Shown here: one piece after another, positions 11,896 through 23,867 of the stretch
Layout of the letters: the number at the start of each line of letters is the position of its first letter
Position numbering within the stretch: position 1 is the stretch's first letter
Source: Thamnaconus septentrionalis
Lineage: Eukaryota > Chordata > Actinopteri > Tetraodontiformes > Monacanthidae
Assembly (NCBI GenBank): GCA_009823395.1
Contig: CM020505.1
Span: forward strand, 6,813,629 to 6,877,628
DNA length: 64,000 bases
Reading direction: 5' to 3'
Program-made: the position numbers and the translations under genes
Notes under the pieces: generated by a model
Told to the model about the DNA's origin: nothing
The model's database searches: none
The model's input: only the letters and a program-made list of their open reading frames with translations

Positions 11896-13115
11896 CCAGC
11901 GCTCCGACAGCTTCTGCATTCTTGCCACAGAAGAAGAATGGTGCGACCGCTTTGTGTTTATTTTGCTTTCTTGGTCTGGGGTTTCAAACCGCTGCTTAAT
12001 GAGAGGTGCAGTTGCACACTAATTTCTTCTTTGTCCTCGTCAGCTGCTATTTGGGCCAGTTATGATTACTATTACTATTATTGACCAAGTTACAGTCCAA
12101 ACTCTGGGTCTTTTGTTCCAGCTCCCATAATTGATTATAGTCTCCTGATGTTGAAGTAGCAGCTTTTTATAATGATGAAAAAAAAGTGCAGAGGTCTATA
12201 TTTCATTAAACGGTCCTTTAAACACAACACAAACCAACTTGGAAGTTTCACATTTTACAGACCTCATGTCTTTCTTATAGGACAGTTAAAAACAAAACTG
12301 TAGATAAATATCATTTATTAAAGTGTACCGTTCTGGTAATGGGTGTCAGACAGCAGGCTGACCCCATATTATCCCCCCTTCAAGATTTATTTACTTTTTC
12401 ACCTGTACTCTGGTGAAGCTGCACTGCAGGACTAATTATCCCCAAAGCAACTATAGCTTTCTTTTATTTCAAAATAATTTGTGAAAGAAAATTGATAACT
12501 AAAAAGAACTCAACACATTACTTGATTGCATGACTTGTAGATAAAATCGTCAGTGAGCTATCATTTCCCCTTTGTGACATCACAACGGGCTGATTTCCCG
12601 AACTGCATGTGCACTAATTTTGTGGGGGAAAAAATGAAGCTAATGGGAAGGAAAACAAAAAAGATGTTCCTTATTTCTGGGAAACACTGATGGTGTAGAG
12701 CCACATTAATGTGAAAAGTGAATTTTGTGGTAAACCTTGCACAAAAGAAGCTATTCTGTTTTTTTTTATATGCATCATACACATATCATAAACATCATAC
12801 GCTGTACTTAAACACAAATATCTCTACAGCTACCATTACTACTATTAGTAGATTAGCAACATCGCTAAACTCAGCCTCATCCTTGTGTTAGCTACCTTTA
12901 AAAAAAACTAGCTAACTCTGAACAACAGCATATCTTTACCACTGATCTGTGATCTCAACTCCACATTGTGGCACTTGGAACAGGGGAAAGGCTCTGGGGG
13001 TGAGGTAAAATGAGAAATAGGATTAAGCCTTATTCTTTCCATAGGAGGCAAGGAAATAAAAGAGACATTCAAACAAATCAGCTGTCATTTGACAGATCAA
13101 AATACAATTCACTAG

Positions 13116-13162
13116 CGTGTGTGTGTGTGTGTATGTGCGAGCGTGCATGTGTGTGTGTGTGT
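13116..13162 (+). repeat. Imperfect (GT)n microsatellite
   Basis: Two GT runs separated by a short GTGCGAGCGTGCAT-like interruption. Confidence 0.85.
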
Positions 13163-13199
13163 CCGTTCCTTGAGCAAATGCATGTGGTCAGGTGGTTCT

Positions 13200-14700
13200 C
13201 TGCACTCTCAAGCATCCCGCCGCCCCACCGAGCCCCCCGGTGCCATTGTGCGGCGCAGAAGCTGCATGACTGATGCGACAAAAGAGGAGACATTGATCCT
13301 CTGAGACGAGCTTTGCTCTCAGCTCTCCGTTGTGTGTGCAGAGGGAAATGAAGTGATCCTTTCGAACAGACTGCAACTAAGCTTTGCCTTTTTTTTAACA
13401 GGGAAAAAAACCCAAAAACCATTGTAACATTTAATCCACGGCTCCTGGAGGAGGGAGAGGTGAGGAACAAAATGAATCTTTGGAACGGACCTTGTCCGGT
13501 CCGAGGCTGTGCTAGTGCTCAGTAATGAGCACTGCACTTTAAGAAATGCAACTTTAGGAAAGTGATCTTACGTTCCGTTGCACTGTTCCACTCGACGAGG
13601 GGAGAGAACAAGTCCCACCCGGCACACGGCACCGACAGGTGTGGCATTTCCAGCGCGCCCTCGGCGCTTCAGCTCACTAATCACATCTTATTTCAATTGC
13701 AGCAATAAAACAATCCAGCTGCGTAAACATGTTACAGAATGTGTGAAAAATTAAAGAGAGAGCATCTTTTAACGCTCCCTCGGGTGACTCCGTGGGCCGC
13801 AGCGGCCAATAAATCATTTTGACCGTGTGATTGGTTGATTTATGAGCCCGCTGTTTGTCACCTCGCGGAACCACGCTGGGCCGAGGTGTCGCTTTCTTAA
13901 GTTGTCCATTACTGTGAGATTTCTCTCTCCCAAATGGCAGAACGAGAGGGCCCCATTTGGGCCGCTGGGCCGTGGCTGCGACAGCATGAGTCTCAGCTCC
14001 GGGGCCCGGGCTCTTACACCTGTGTGTGACGCGGGGGAGTTTCAGCTGCGAGTGGGAGAGTCGGCCAGCTGTGCACTCTTGTGGTCGCTCCAGGGATAGC
14101 CTCCGACGCGCCAGCTCCCCTCCCCGCACCCGCACTCCCGCGTCAGCCCGCAATCCTCCAAACTCGAATAAAATCACGCTGCAACTCCACGTCTGACACG
14201 CAGATGTCGCGACTTCTGTCCTCATTTGGCTTCGTCGCTGCTTTAAATGTGTTATTTTCTTTCCTTTCAATCTGGAATTGGACGTCCCTGCGCTTCCATG
14301 TGGCCATGATGTCACAGCACTGGCAAAATATCTCGGAGGTTGAGGCCCTTTGTGCTGCGAGACGTAATTGCTCACTAACTAACTGTGGATCTCTTGGGGG
14401 CGGGGGCCGGGGTGGGGGGGTCTGGGGGGTCACGTCACGTCACGCAGCAGAGGTCTGCACTCTGTCCTCTCGCGCTCCGAGGACGGCGCTGCGCACACGG
14501 TGGCTTTTCTCTCGCCGTCTCCCAGGAAAACTCCACCGGCAGCATCTTCAAGGCTGATTGCTGGAGACACTCACTCCTCTCCCACCTGATGGACCCACCT
14601 GATGTGAAGCAGGCCCGCGTCCCGAGCACTCAGTGGGAGGGAGAAAGGAAGATCGAAACTGAAAGATACAAACGCACACTTTAAGGCACAATTACGCACA
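13200..14700. promoter_or_regulatory. GC/CpG-rich non-repetitive block with HOX-PBX words; candidate regulatory region
   Basis: About 1.5 kb of mixed, CpG-rich, non-repetitive sequence inside an otherwise AT-rich intergenic region. It generates long open frames on both strands (up to 232 codons) without recognisable domains, start context or splice logic. Inside it are HOX-PBX-type octamers: AATAAATCA at 13808-13816 (reverse orientation) and TGATTTATG at 13836-13844. The call as a distal regulatory island is inference; a noncoding transcript is an alternative. Confidence 0.3.
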
Positions 14701-15360
14701 AATACGTACCTGTAGGCTGGAGTTGATCTCATCCTCGTCTTCACTTTGAGGTGAAGAGGCAGAGCAGGCCGGCCGTCCCTCTGCGACAGACGTAACACTT
14801 CTCTCTCGTTTATTTTAAGTATTTTTTTATTTTTTTTTGCTCCTATAAAGGATTTGACTCGTGGGAGTCGGCTTACACTCGGGCTTAAACAACACCTGAA
14901 GTTGTTCTCTCGTTGTTTATACAGACACCGTTTTATCAGAGGTGGGGGGGGGATCTTTATTTATGACCCTGACAATGACAGAAGAATAGGTTCAAGCCCC
15001 GCTCCATCTGTTTGCAATCCCAGTGTAATGTTATCGTCACCTGTTTCCATGGTCCTGCTCACATCTGGCTTGCATTAAAAAAATCACACAAGGTGCGTTT
15101 TTCCACCCCCTCTGCTTTCCCGTGCGTGCGTGCGTGCGTGTGTGCGCTTTGCTCTATTATTTCTCTGAGGTGTTTTGATGCAACCCACAACAACGGCTTA
15201 AGATCTGAGAGGAAAGAGCACTGGCATCATCCAGCAACAAATTGGTGATAATATCAAATGATTCTTCTCATCCTTCTGATGTGCAGTGCAGTTTATGTGT
15301 GTAAATCTTAAATGTATTGTGATTGTATTATACCATTATGATATAATACTGTTACAGTGA

Positions 15361-15384
15361 GCACACACACACACACACACACTC
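15361..15384 (+). repeat. (AC)n microsatellite
   Basis: A short pure AC tract of about 12 units. Confidence 0.85.
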
Positions 15385-15599
15385 ACTGGCCTCTATGGGA
15401 AATCATGCCCCAATGTATTTCCCTGCCTTTTTAACGTCCTGGAGTTTGTGTATCCATTGTGCGTCTCCCATGGACACCAGCTGTGCAGCTGGTGCGCGCT
15501 GGAAACTGCAGTCCGGCTGCAGTTGTGAGGGAGTTTTAACACAATTCTCCCCTGTGCATTTGAGGAAGCAGTAATGTCATGCAATCGGGGCCATGTTAT

Positions 15600-16020
15600 C
15601 ATTGTGTGAATCCTGGAGAGTGATGTCAGAGGAAAAAGGAAACTCGCTCACTCCCAAACTTAAAGAGCAAAGGTTAGAAGGCAGGCTGGCAGAGGCCCAG
15701 AATGGCTTAAAGACTTTCCTTCTTCTCTTTCACTTTTTCTTTTCTTAAAAGCTTCGCTGCTGCCTTCCAATGGCTCGCACAGACAGCTCGCTGCCTGCTT
15801 TGGCGTATCCGGTTATGAGCTGTGATTTATCATAATGGAGTAATAGTTGTCATTGTGCGGTCTGAGATTGCAGCTTTTTAAAATGGACGGCCCCTCGAGA
15901 TGACATTGTGTTAATGACATATACCGCGGTAAATGGGTGACGCTTTGAGCAACGGCTGGATGGACGTCCTAATTCATTCACCGCATTAACGTATGATTCT
16001 CATCATCCGCAATGAACTAA
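15600..16020. promoter_or_regulatory. Candidate conserved noncoding element
   Basis: A non-repetitive, well-mixed sequence with a pyrimidine tract (about 15716-15746) and a cluster of AT-rich homeodomain words. One is TGATTTATCA at 15823-15832, a HOX-PBX-like site. No open frame of interest is present. It is judged regulatory only from texture and motif content. Confidence 0.25.
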
Positions 16021-18239
16021 TCAAAATCACCAATCTGTTTTGTAAAGATGACCTTTATGTCCCTGAGGAGTTGATGTTTGAATCACTCCTCCGGACTGAG
16101 GAATCAAAGCAGATTTTTTTAGAATAATAAAAATCCTAATTTGTCAGAGTGACTTCGCTACTATAAACATGTCACAGAGCTTCGTAAAACACATCAGGTC
16201 TTTGGTGTCTGGAAAAACAGGATGTAATAAATTGAGTGCTTTTTTTTCAAGCAGTTTTATGAGTACATACATTGTGGATAATGACACTAGCTTTTCTGCT
16301 CAATAGTGACATATCATTTATTCTGGATCTTTATTTTGCAACACTTAGCAAGTGCAACTTCAAACACAGCAATAGGAGCTCTGTGGCAGCTGACATACAC
16401 CCCTCATTCACCAAAGGTCATTCTGCATCAAATACATTTGTCTTTAATTCCTCTATTTTTCAGTTCTTGCACATTGTCGTTATAGTTAAACTGCAGTTTT
16501 GTGTCTTGTTTGCTGACTTCGTGTGCTCACCTGCTTTTGATGAGCAAAAGAGAACCATGTGCATTTGAATTTGTAAATATTGTGAATCCTACAAGTCATG
16601 CGCGATAGGATTTTTATAATGCAACATATGTCGTAGTATGTAATAAACTGGCATCAGAGTAATTCACTTTGTCCCTCTTGGCCAACTGATCAAGGTTGAT
16701 TAAAAGTATCAGATAAATTAGATTATGTCGAAGCACATAGCCTCTACAGCCAAAAGCTAATATACATCATTTCATATATCTTCAGTCAATCTATCATTAT
16801 AACATTGGAATATGAGACATAAAGAATGTGGCAAAGCCTGTCATACATTAGCTTTCCATGCAAGGAGGAAGAAAAGATGCCCAACAAAAATGAAAATTGA
16901 AGTGAAAATAGAAAACAGGCTGTAATGAATTAGCTTCAAAACACTGCATCCTCCCCTCCAGGAAGAGTTAATGGACCAAATGGTTCTCAGATTAGAATCA
17001 GTGGAACTTCCAAATGGGTTCTTTCCATTTGTAAAACTGCACTATAACACACTCCAGTGGTACGGCATTATAAGTAGAGACAAACAGCCCAGTGTGCTGC
17101 TACAGCAAAAGCTCAGCAGTAGTTGTGCGCCGACGTCCAAACATGTAAACAGCAAATTTGTTGTGGACACTTGGAAGTTTCTGTAGGAGCTCAGTGTTTG
17201 TATACTTTGGTTTGCAGAGTTATTCTTTAGGTTGAAAGGATATTTTTCACTACCAGAATTAGACGCCGTTTCTCTCTCCTCTGTTTGAAAACCGACATAA
17301 ACATGTTCTAAAGTTTTTGTAAGGTTTCAGCTTACTGCATGTTGTGGACAGTTTTTGGCAGCGAGTCACACTGGATGTATAAACAGCCTTTGATAAACTG
17401 TGACATGCCAGGAAATATACCACAGCTGACAAGTGTATGTTTTATTGTGTCTTTTTATTGTTTGGGAAAAGAAGAAGGAGTAAACCTGGACAGCACCGTC
17501 GGTATGGCAACGCCATTACTCATGAAGTCATTACATTTACTATGGGAACTAAACTGTATAAGATCTGGAATAACTGTTGAAAAGTTGGATGAAATTTGAA
17601 ACTTCTGTGCTTATCACTGGAAGGGGGTTGGACCCGCACAGGAACAGCCACAAAACAGGCATGAGTATGTTGTTACAGTATTGGTCATTTTGCATTAAAT
17701 ACATTGTAACAGTCATGGAGCTCCCACATCAAAGTCAGATTTCATCTGACATGTTGCCTGGAAGTGTCACAGAAGTGAAGCCCAGCTTCCACTTTTGGAA
17801 AGTTTTTAAAAGCAAGAGAGCCGAGTGTCTTTTCCCCTCAACCCTCGTAGTTACGGGGAAGTGAACCAAATTACAGGAATTAAAAGTTTGTCATCGAAAG
17901 ATGTATGAAAAGCTGAAAGAGAAAAGAAGAGATCAGTAGCTTACATCATGTCCATATGTCGGCATACTTGACTCACACTTGATCATATGGGCAGATGGAA
18001 ACTGTTTGGACATGTGACCGCGAGTATTGGAATCTTAACACTGACATCACTGCCGTCTCATGGCTATTTTTGGATGTCCTCTGTGAACAAATTGACACCC
18101 CTCCCAGCTTTTGTAAATAGTTCCTGATGATGTTTATGATGTCCGCTGCACATTTACCAGTTGGGCAAGTCGTTGTGGTTCCATGAGAGCTATGCCTGCA
18201 GGAGTGGACCGCCCTGCGCTGTTCAGGCTCGGCCACACA
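16021..18239. other. No gene seen; intergenic DNA
   Basis: Several open frames of 60-100 codons occur but show no recognisable families, and no splice-linked series was found. Confidence 0.5.
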
Positions 18240-18720
18240 CATCAAGCGGCTGATTTTATGGTGACATTCAGAGCCACAATGTCACCGTTTCATTTAAGTC
18301 CTTTAGGTAGCAATGAGTCATTTCATTAGACCCAGAATGAATTTGGCACACCATGGAAAACCAATAGATCACCTCAGTAATTCTGTTCTTAAGGATCGCA
18401 GCGCTTCAATCCGAGAAACCGTGCCGCAAAATTGAACCTTTGAGGCTCAAAGGAGAGATTAGCATGCAAACGGCCCCCATGCATCATCTTTCTGAGCATA
18501 GGGTAATGGCTGCTGAATGATACTTATCAAGCTCCATAAGTGCTCCGTGCAATAAATACACAGTCCAGGTCATTTGTACCGAGGTCCAGGTGTTGATGGA
18601 TATGGGATTAGCACTTAACCTTGGAGCAATTCCAAGACGCAGCTTAAATCATCCAATATATTATCTGTCCCGTAACGGCTTGACCAACCTTTATGGATAT
18701 CACTTCTTAATGCAAAATGT
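18240..18720. promoter_or_regulatory. Candidate conserved noncoding element
   Basis: A non-repetitive block with an octamer-like ATGCAAA word (about 18465) and several TAAT-type words, without a credible open frame. Conservation cannot be tested here, so this is a weak inference. Confidence 0.22.
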
Positions 18721-20114
18721 GTTTTATGTGATAGATTGAACTGTGGGTGTTGGTGACCTATTAATCACACAGATGAACATGCGACAGGACGTCGACATCC
18801 TTTTATTTTAAGGAGGATGTTGCTGTAGAGTGTCTTTATTTATTACAATGGCCCTTTGATTGTTAATATGCTGACCTTTGCTGCGCCGCAGGACTGCAGG
18901 TAGAAACGTCAATCCTAAGTGACTTTGGGGTTTGTGTGTGACTTGGCTGATACAGACACAATATTTCTGAGGCAAGTCTCCTATGAAGTAAGTTATTAGT
19001 GGCCATGAGCTCCCTTGTTGGAGGCTGACTCAAACTTCCCTTGCAAAACTCAACCCGACCCTGCTTGTGAGAAGTGTATCCAAAGGCATTCATTACTTTC
19101 AATGATACATCATCATCTTGCTGCAATCGTTCATTTTGGGCCAATGCTGAGCATCTTCTTAGTCACCCTCTTCCACCTTTACCCTTTAGAGTTGCTCTGT
19201 TATCCGTGAAGATACAAAATGTACCATTTGTGACCCAACAGTTCAGCCAAGATTTGTTTATCAAAGCAATTTTCCTTTCACCATTGTTTTATTCCTCCAG
19301 TCTAACCGAGCACCGTGTTAACATGAGTTAACATCGCTGAAGAAAAAGCAGCTGCCTCGCTTTCAAAATTCCAGCGTTTACAATTTATTAAGAAACACAA
19401 GTTACCGCTGAGGCAGATGGAAGTGTTTTTATGTATTTGGTTATAAATGATAATTAGCTCAGTGTTTACCAAAATACTCAGTCGATCAGTTAGATTCACA
19501 CGTCATCATCTGGGACCAACAATAAAAGTCTGAGCCACATTTCGCAGCAATTAATCTGTGACTTGACATGTGTCATTGAGCACAAATATGAACATCATGG
19601 TGCTACTGCTAAAAATGTGGTGGAATTGTCCTCTGGGAACAATGAATGATGACAGTCTGGACTGTTCTGCATCCATGTATTTTGATTTTACAACTGTATA
19701 TGCTGAGGATAGCATGCGGATATTCTTTTCTTTGTAACTCTGATTGAAAAACCTAATTATTTTGCTGTCAACAAGAACATGAGACAAAAACATCTACAAC
19801 TGTGTTTTTGTCAAGATAATTTTTTTTTTTTTTTTCCGTGGTGACCAAATCACCAGGGTACTCCTCGGTGAATACTTTTTACGGTGCTGTGTTTTTATCT
19901 GTATTTTCAAACCGGATTGTTAATCTGTGTGCTCAAGGTCTGTCACAGAATGGCTGTGTGTAGGAGTCTGAGAGCTGCACTCACTGACTCGCTCTGCAGT
20001 GGAATGAAAAGCATGTAGGGAGATGCTTGCACAACATTTCTGTGACGAGAATCAGGCCTCTCCCGAAAACACACACACACAAACATACATACAGAAACAC
20101 GCGAGCGCACACGC

Positions 20115-20145
<31 letters not shown>

Positions 20146-22020
20146 ATGCTACAGTACAATACATCCAGTGTCTGTGAAATGTTTCAGAGAGCCAAACAAA
20201 CAAAAAAAAAGGGACAACTGAAGAAGCGCACGCAGGCAACATCATGCAGAGGAACACGCCTGTTTGTTCCGTGTGCTCGTGAGAAAATATTATGAAGAAC
20301 AGATTAAAGAAAATCCAGCGCCACCTTCCTATGATATTATTGGACATGGGTTTTTAAAGCTCTATGGGTAAATGTCCCAGTTAGTGTGTGGTCTGTTTCC
20401 ATGCTGATGTCTGTTTAAAAGCTGGGTGAGCAACACGAGTTCCCGAAATGTTCTCTGCCAGGAGATCTGGACCTGATTGAAACATTGTTCTCAACAGGAT
20501 CTTTTTTCTTCTCTTTGTGTGGATCAAAGATTCCAAATACGTACTTCAACTTCTTACTGCCAGAAGATCCTGATATTTTCATGTATCACTCAAATATTAG
20601 TTTGTCTGATATTAATCCATATATTATGTTAGGATCTTTCAGAACATCCTTTATTACTTGTGGGGAATCAATTCATCCCCAAGCCAATTTGCCTGGGTTC
20701 TACTCCACTCCAGAGGTGATAGACTGGCAAACGTTAACCCAGCTGCTCTTGTGACGAAACCAAATTTTGCAGCTTGTATTAAAAATTAAATTCTTTCAGT
20801 CACTACCACAACATGGCAGTCACAGCTGCACCTTCCATATAAGAGTCGCGTATTATCTCTGAATTGCAGCTGCACCTCCTCTCTGCCTTTACTTTCCTAA
20901 TCAACTTAAGAAAAAGAAATATTTGACCCTGCTGGCTTGGAGGAGCAACTTACACCCATCTGGTGTCTGCTGTCCAGTGTCTTCTGGCAAAGACTCGCAC
21001 CATCAGACTGAGAGATGCTGATTCATCCAGGCTGCTTCACATGTAGCTTTAAAACGCCTCTGATGCGTGCACAAACCTCACAGCGCGACGCCATCTGCAC
21101 AAAGATGCAACGAGGCACATCCAAGGTGTCCAAGTTGTCCTCACGTTCCAGCTGCACGGCGGTATTTCATCCAGGAATCTCACAAACAAGACTGTAGACA
21201 AGGGGGAAACTCAGTGCCGCTTGGACGGTGCGAGTCTTTGCACCATTGCTGTGGTCAATCCTTACTTTTAAGCGACAACAGCGCACAAGCGCGCATCGAC
21301 ATTCAGGAAGACTTTCAGAATTGTAATTTTTTTTTTTTTGATTTGATGATGCTACCATCGTTCTTGGTGTTTGTGAAATAGCAGAACAGAGTGCTGGTGA
21401 ATGCAGCAATGTCACGGCCAACTTCATTCATGCGCTTTTGGTTTTTGTGCTCGTGTTGGAGTTCACGGCAGACAACAGTGGCAAATCACACAGCTGCGTT
21501 TCCCAGTGAATTCATTAAGGCTTCTCAGAATGATCCAGGCAGAGATTTGTTCCAGCACTACTGTGATCAGCGAAGCCCCACAGCCATGTGTATATGTTTT
21601 ATATGTATATGTTTAGGCTCTTTAGGTCTTGGCATGAATAGTACTGCGTTCTCAGATGTGCTCAAAGAAGAACCTTTACATTGCCAGTAGCATTCAGCAA
21701 TATACAATGTGGCCCTGAGTGGCTCCTGCTGTTTACCGTGGTCCTCTGTATTCCAGTAGTGACTCACAACAACATGAAGGTTTTGTCAAGACTCTATTAA
21801 GGTCACATCAACTTCTTCCTCCATGCCCAATAATGTTTTTCTTCTTTCTTTCTTCTGGTGTGCTGGCACTCGACTGGCCCTAAAGGTGAACTGAGGCACC
21901 CAAACTCCAGAACCTTGCCCGCTGGTGGCAGGCCCACTGGGTGGTGGTTTCTATGTAGCCTCATGAAGTTTGATCCCATGGAACTCTGCCATCAGACTTT
22001 TGCCAACAAACTGACCACCT
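18721..22020. other. No gene seen; intergenic DNA
   Basis: There are no recognisable coding exons. Poly(T) runs lie near 19820 and 21328, and there is one AC microsatellite. Confidence 0.5.
20107..20145 (+). repeat. (AC)n microsatellite
   Basis: An AC tract preceded by imperfect ACGC units. Confidence 0.85.
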
Positions 22021-22028
22021 AAGTCGCG

Positions 22029-22040
22029 CCAGCAGGGGGC
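22029..22040 (+). promoter_or_regulatory. CTCF-like site (plus orientation)
   Basis: The core CCAGCAGGGGGC, in the context GCG-core-TGG, closely matches the vertebrate CTCF consensus core CCACCAGGGGGC. It lies about 1.8 kb beyond the aldh1a2 stop codon, on its 3' side, and could mark a domain boundary (inference). Confidence 0.45.
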
Positions 22041-22620
22041 TGGGAGCTTGGCAAAATAATATGAGGTCTCTGAGTCACTGTTTGACTGGATCATTACCTG
22101 GGACCAATTTATTGACTCCCAGGAAAAGATAAACGGAGGAGGATTTCATTCATTGTTGCCATTACAGTCAGTGAAGTACAGCTTGTGCCCTATCAAAAAC
22201 TATCAGAAACACACAAAAGTTTGCTGCTGCACCTTTAACCTGGGGTTTTGAGTCTCAAGTCAGACACCCTGATGTGTTACCAGAAGGCTGCAATAAGAAA
22301 GACTCTTTTTCATCTTCTTCTTTGGAAATGCTACAGATACCAGCTGGGAAGGGAATTGTGGGAAAACGCACCACGATAATTCAAAGAGAGGCTCAAGTGC
22401 TGCGTCTGCTCATCTGTTCATCTGAGGAGCAGCCAGACTCATGTTTCTGTTGTTTTAGCCCCTCTCACTGGGCACATGTCTCCTCATCTAATATATTAAA
22501 GATGGCACTTGATAAATGGAACTGCGTGAGCTGTTTGGGCAGAAACAAATCAAAATGTAAGCCCGCATTAACCGCCTTGAGACCTGAAGTCAGTCAGGAA
22601 ATACAGCAGTTTCTGCATGA

Positions 22621-23794
22621 TTAAAAAAGTGCTAACTTGTCTAAGTCTAGTTGTTGTTTTTTTCAAGATGCCATTCTATTTTAATTTTGGCAGTGTAACA
22701 TTTTAAAATGTACGTGGCACAAAAATTAAATTGTTTTTGTGAGAAACTTAGAATTTCTTTTTTTTTGGCCAAGATTTGCATGGTTTAGTGACAAAAGTTC
22801 TGACTTTTCGAGATAATATATTATTACATGTTTATAACAACTACTACATCTCAGAATGACATTTTTGTGGACATGAAATTCAAATGACACATTTTCTCAA
22901 AAAAAAGTAAGCAAGAATAGTCAGCAAGAAAAAAGTCTTTACTGAAAAAGGAACTATAGCCATTTCATAATTTCATGGCAAAGGATTGCATAAACATAAA
23001 CATACATGGACATCGATGAAGATCAGATACATAATGATGCTTTAAAATACATCTACTCCTTTTTAGCAAGTGAGCAGGTAAAATGCTTTTCAAAGAAGTT
23101 AATTTCTTAATGTTTACATCAGTCAATGGTTGTTGAAACAGTGTTAAATCACACAAGCTAAAATATAAACACAGATAGTTAGAAGTCAAACTTAATTGGA
23201 TTGACGTTTCATCCATTCATATCTGGGACTTGACAGCTTCAGTGGTCTCGAGTGAGCGGACGTTCTTGCGTTCCTCGACCGAGACGGCGAGGCAGAGAGG
23301 CTCTCACGCACGATCGCAAACGCACAGTACAAAGTAACACTGGCCCGCCAACAAGTTGCTAGTAGAAGGGTTGATGGCAAGTGCAGCAACTGAGTCTCTG
23401 AGCATCCAGCACGTGGGGAGGTGGGCGGGGTTTAACTGCTGGAATGGAATCACGATTGGGGGTCTTGTGGCGCCCCCTTCATCTCTGTGAGTGCTTTCAT
23501 GTTGTTAGCGGAGGAGGTATGAAACGTTATCGAGGTCGATCAGTGGTCGGTCAGTTAGCCAGGAGACAGTCCACAGCCTCGAGGCGCTTGGACACAGCTG
23601 GACAGGAAGTGGCTAACTATCCTCGGTGAGGGGACCTGGCTTGGGAGGGGGCGGGGCTACGGAGGGAGGGGTAGTGGTCACAGCCTGTGTTGTTAATGGT
23701 GGAGATAATTAGTTCTCGTGGTTAATGGTGGTTCGCCAACAAGCGGCGCAGTCAGCGCCGAGCGCCGTCTCCTCCCTGAGAGAGTCCGGCTGCC
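22621..23794 (-). other. aldh1a2: Probable aldh1a2 3' untranslated region
   Basis: Sequence immediately downstream (minus strand) of the aldh1a2 stop codon, with no other gene visible. A minus-strand ATTAAA at 22680-22685 could be the polyadenylation signal, but no stronger AATAAA was found. The 3' end is therefore uncertain. Confidence 0.35.
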
Positions 23795-23867
23795 TTAAGA
23801 GTTCTTGGAGACCATCTTCATCGTGATGGTCTTCACCTCCGAGTACTCCCTCAAGCCGCAATCCCCC
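23795..23867 (-). CDS. aldh1a2: aldh1a2 exon 13 (coding part), residues 495-518 and stop
   Basis: Encodes [16 protein letters not shown] to SKNS, then TAA at 23795-23797. The C-terminal strand and Lys-Asn-Ser tail match the human ending (QKNS). Confidence 0.95.

Larger units (their letters stand above)
10363..13115. other. No gene seen; intergenic DNA
   Basis: No recognisable coding sequence. The stretch contains a TG microsatellite and a small hairpin, listed separately. Confidence 0.5.

Noticed and set aside
13677..14375. 232-codon minus-strand open frame
   Set aside because: It lies in a GC-rich block where stop codons are rare on both strands. It shows low-complexity Arg/Pro composition, no recognisable domain and no splice context.
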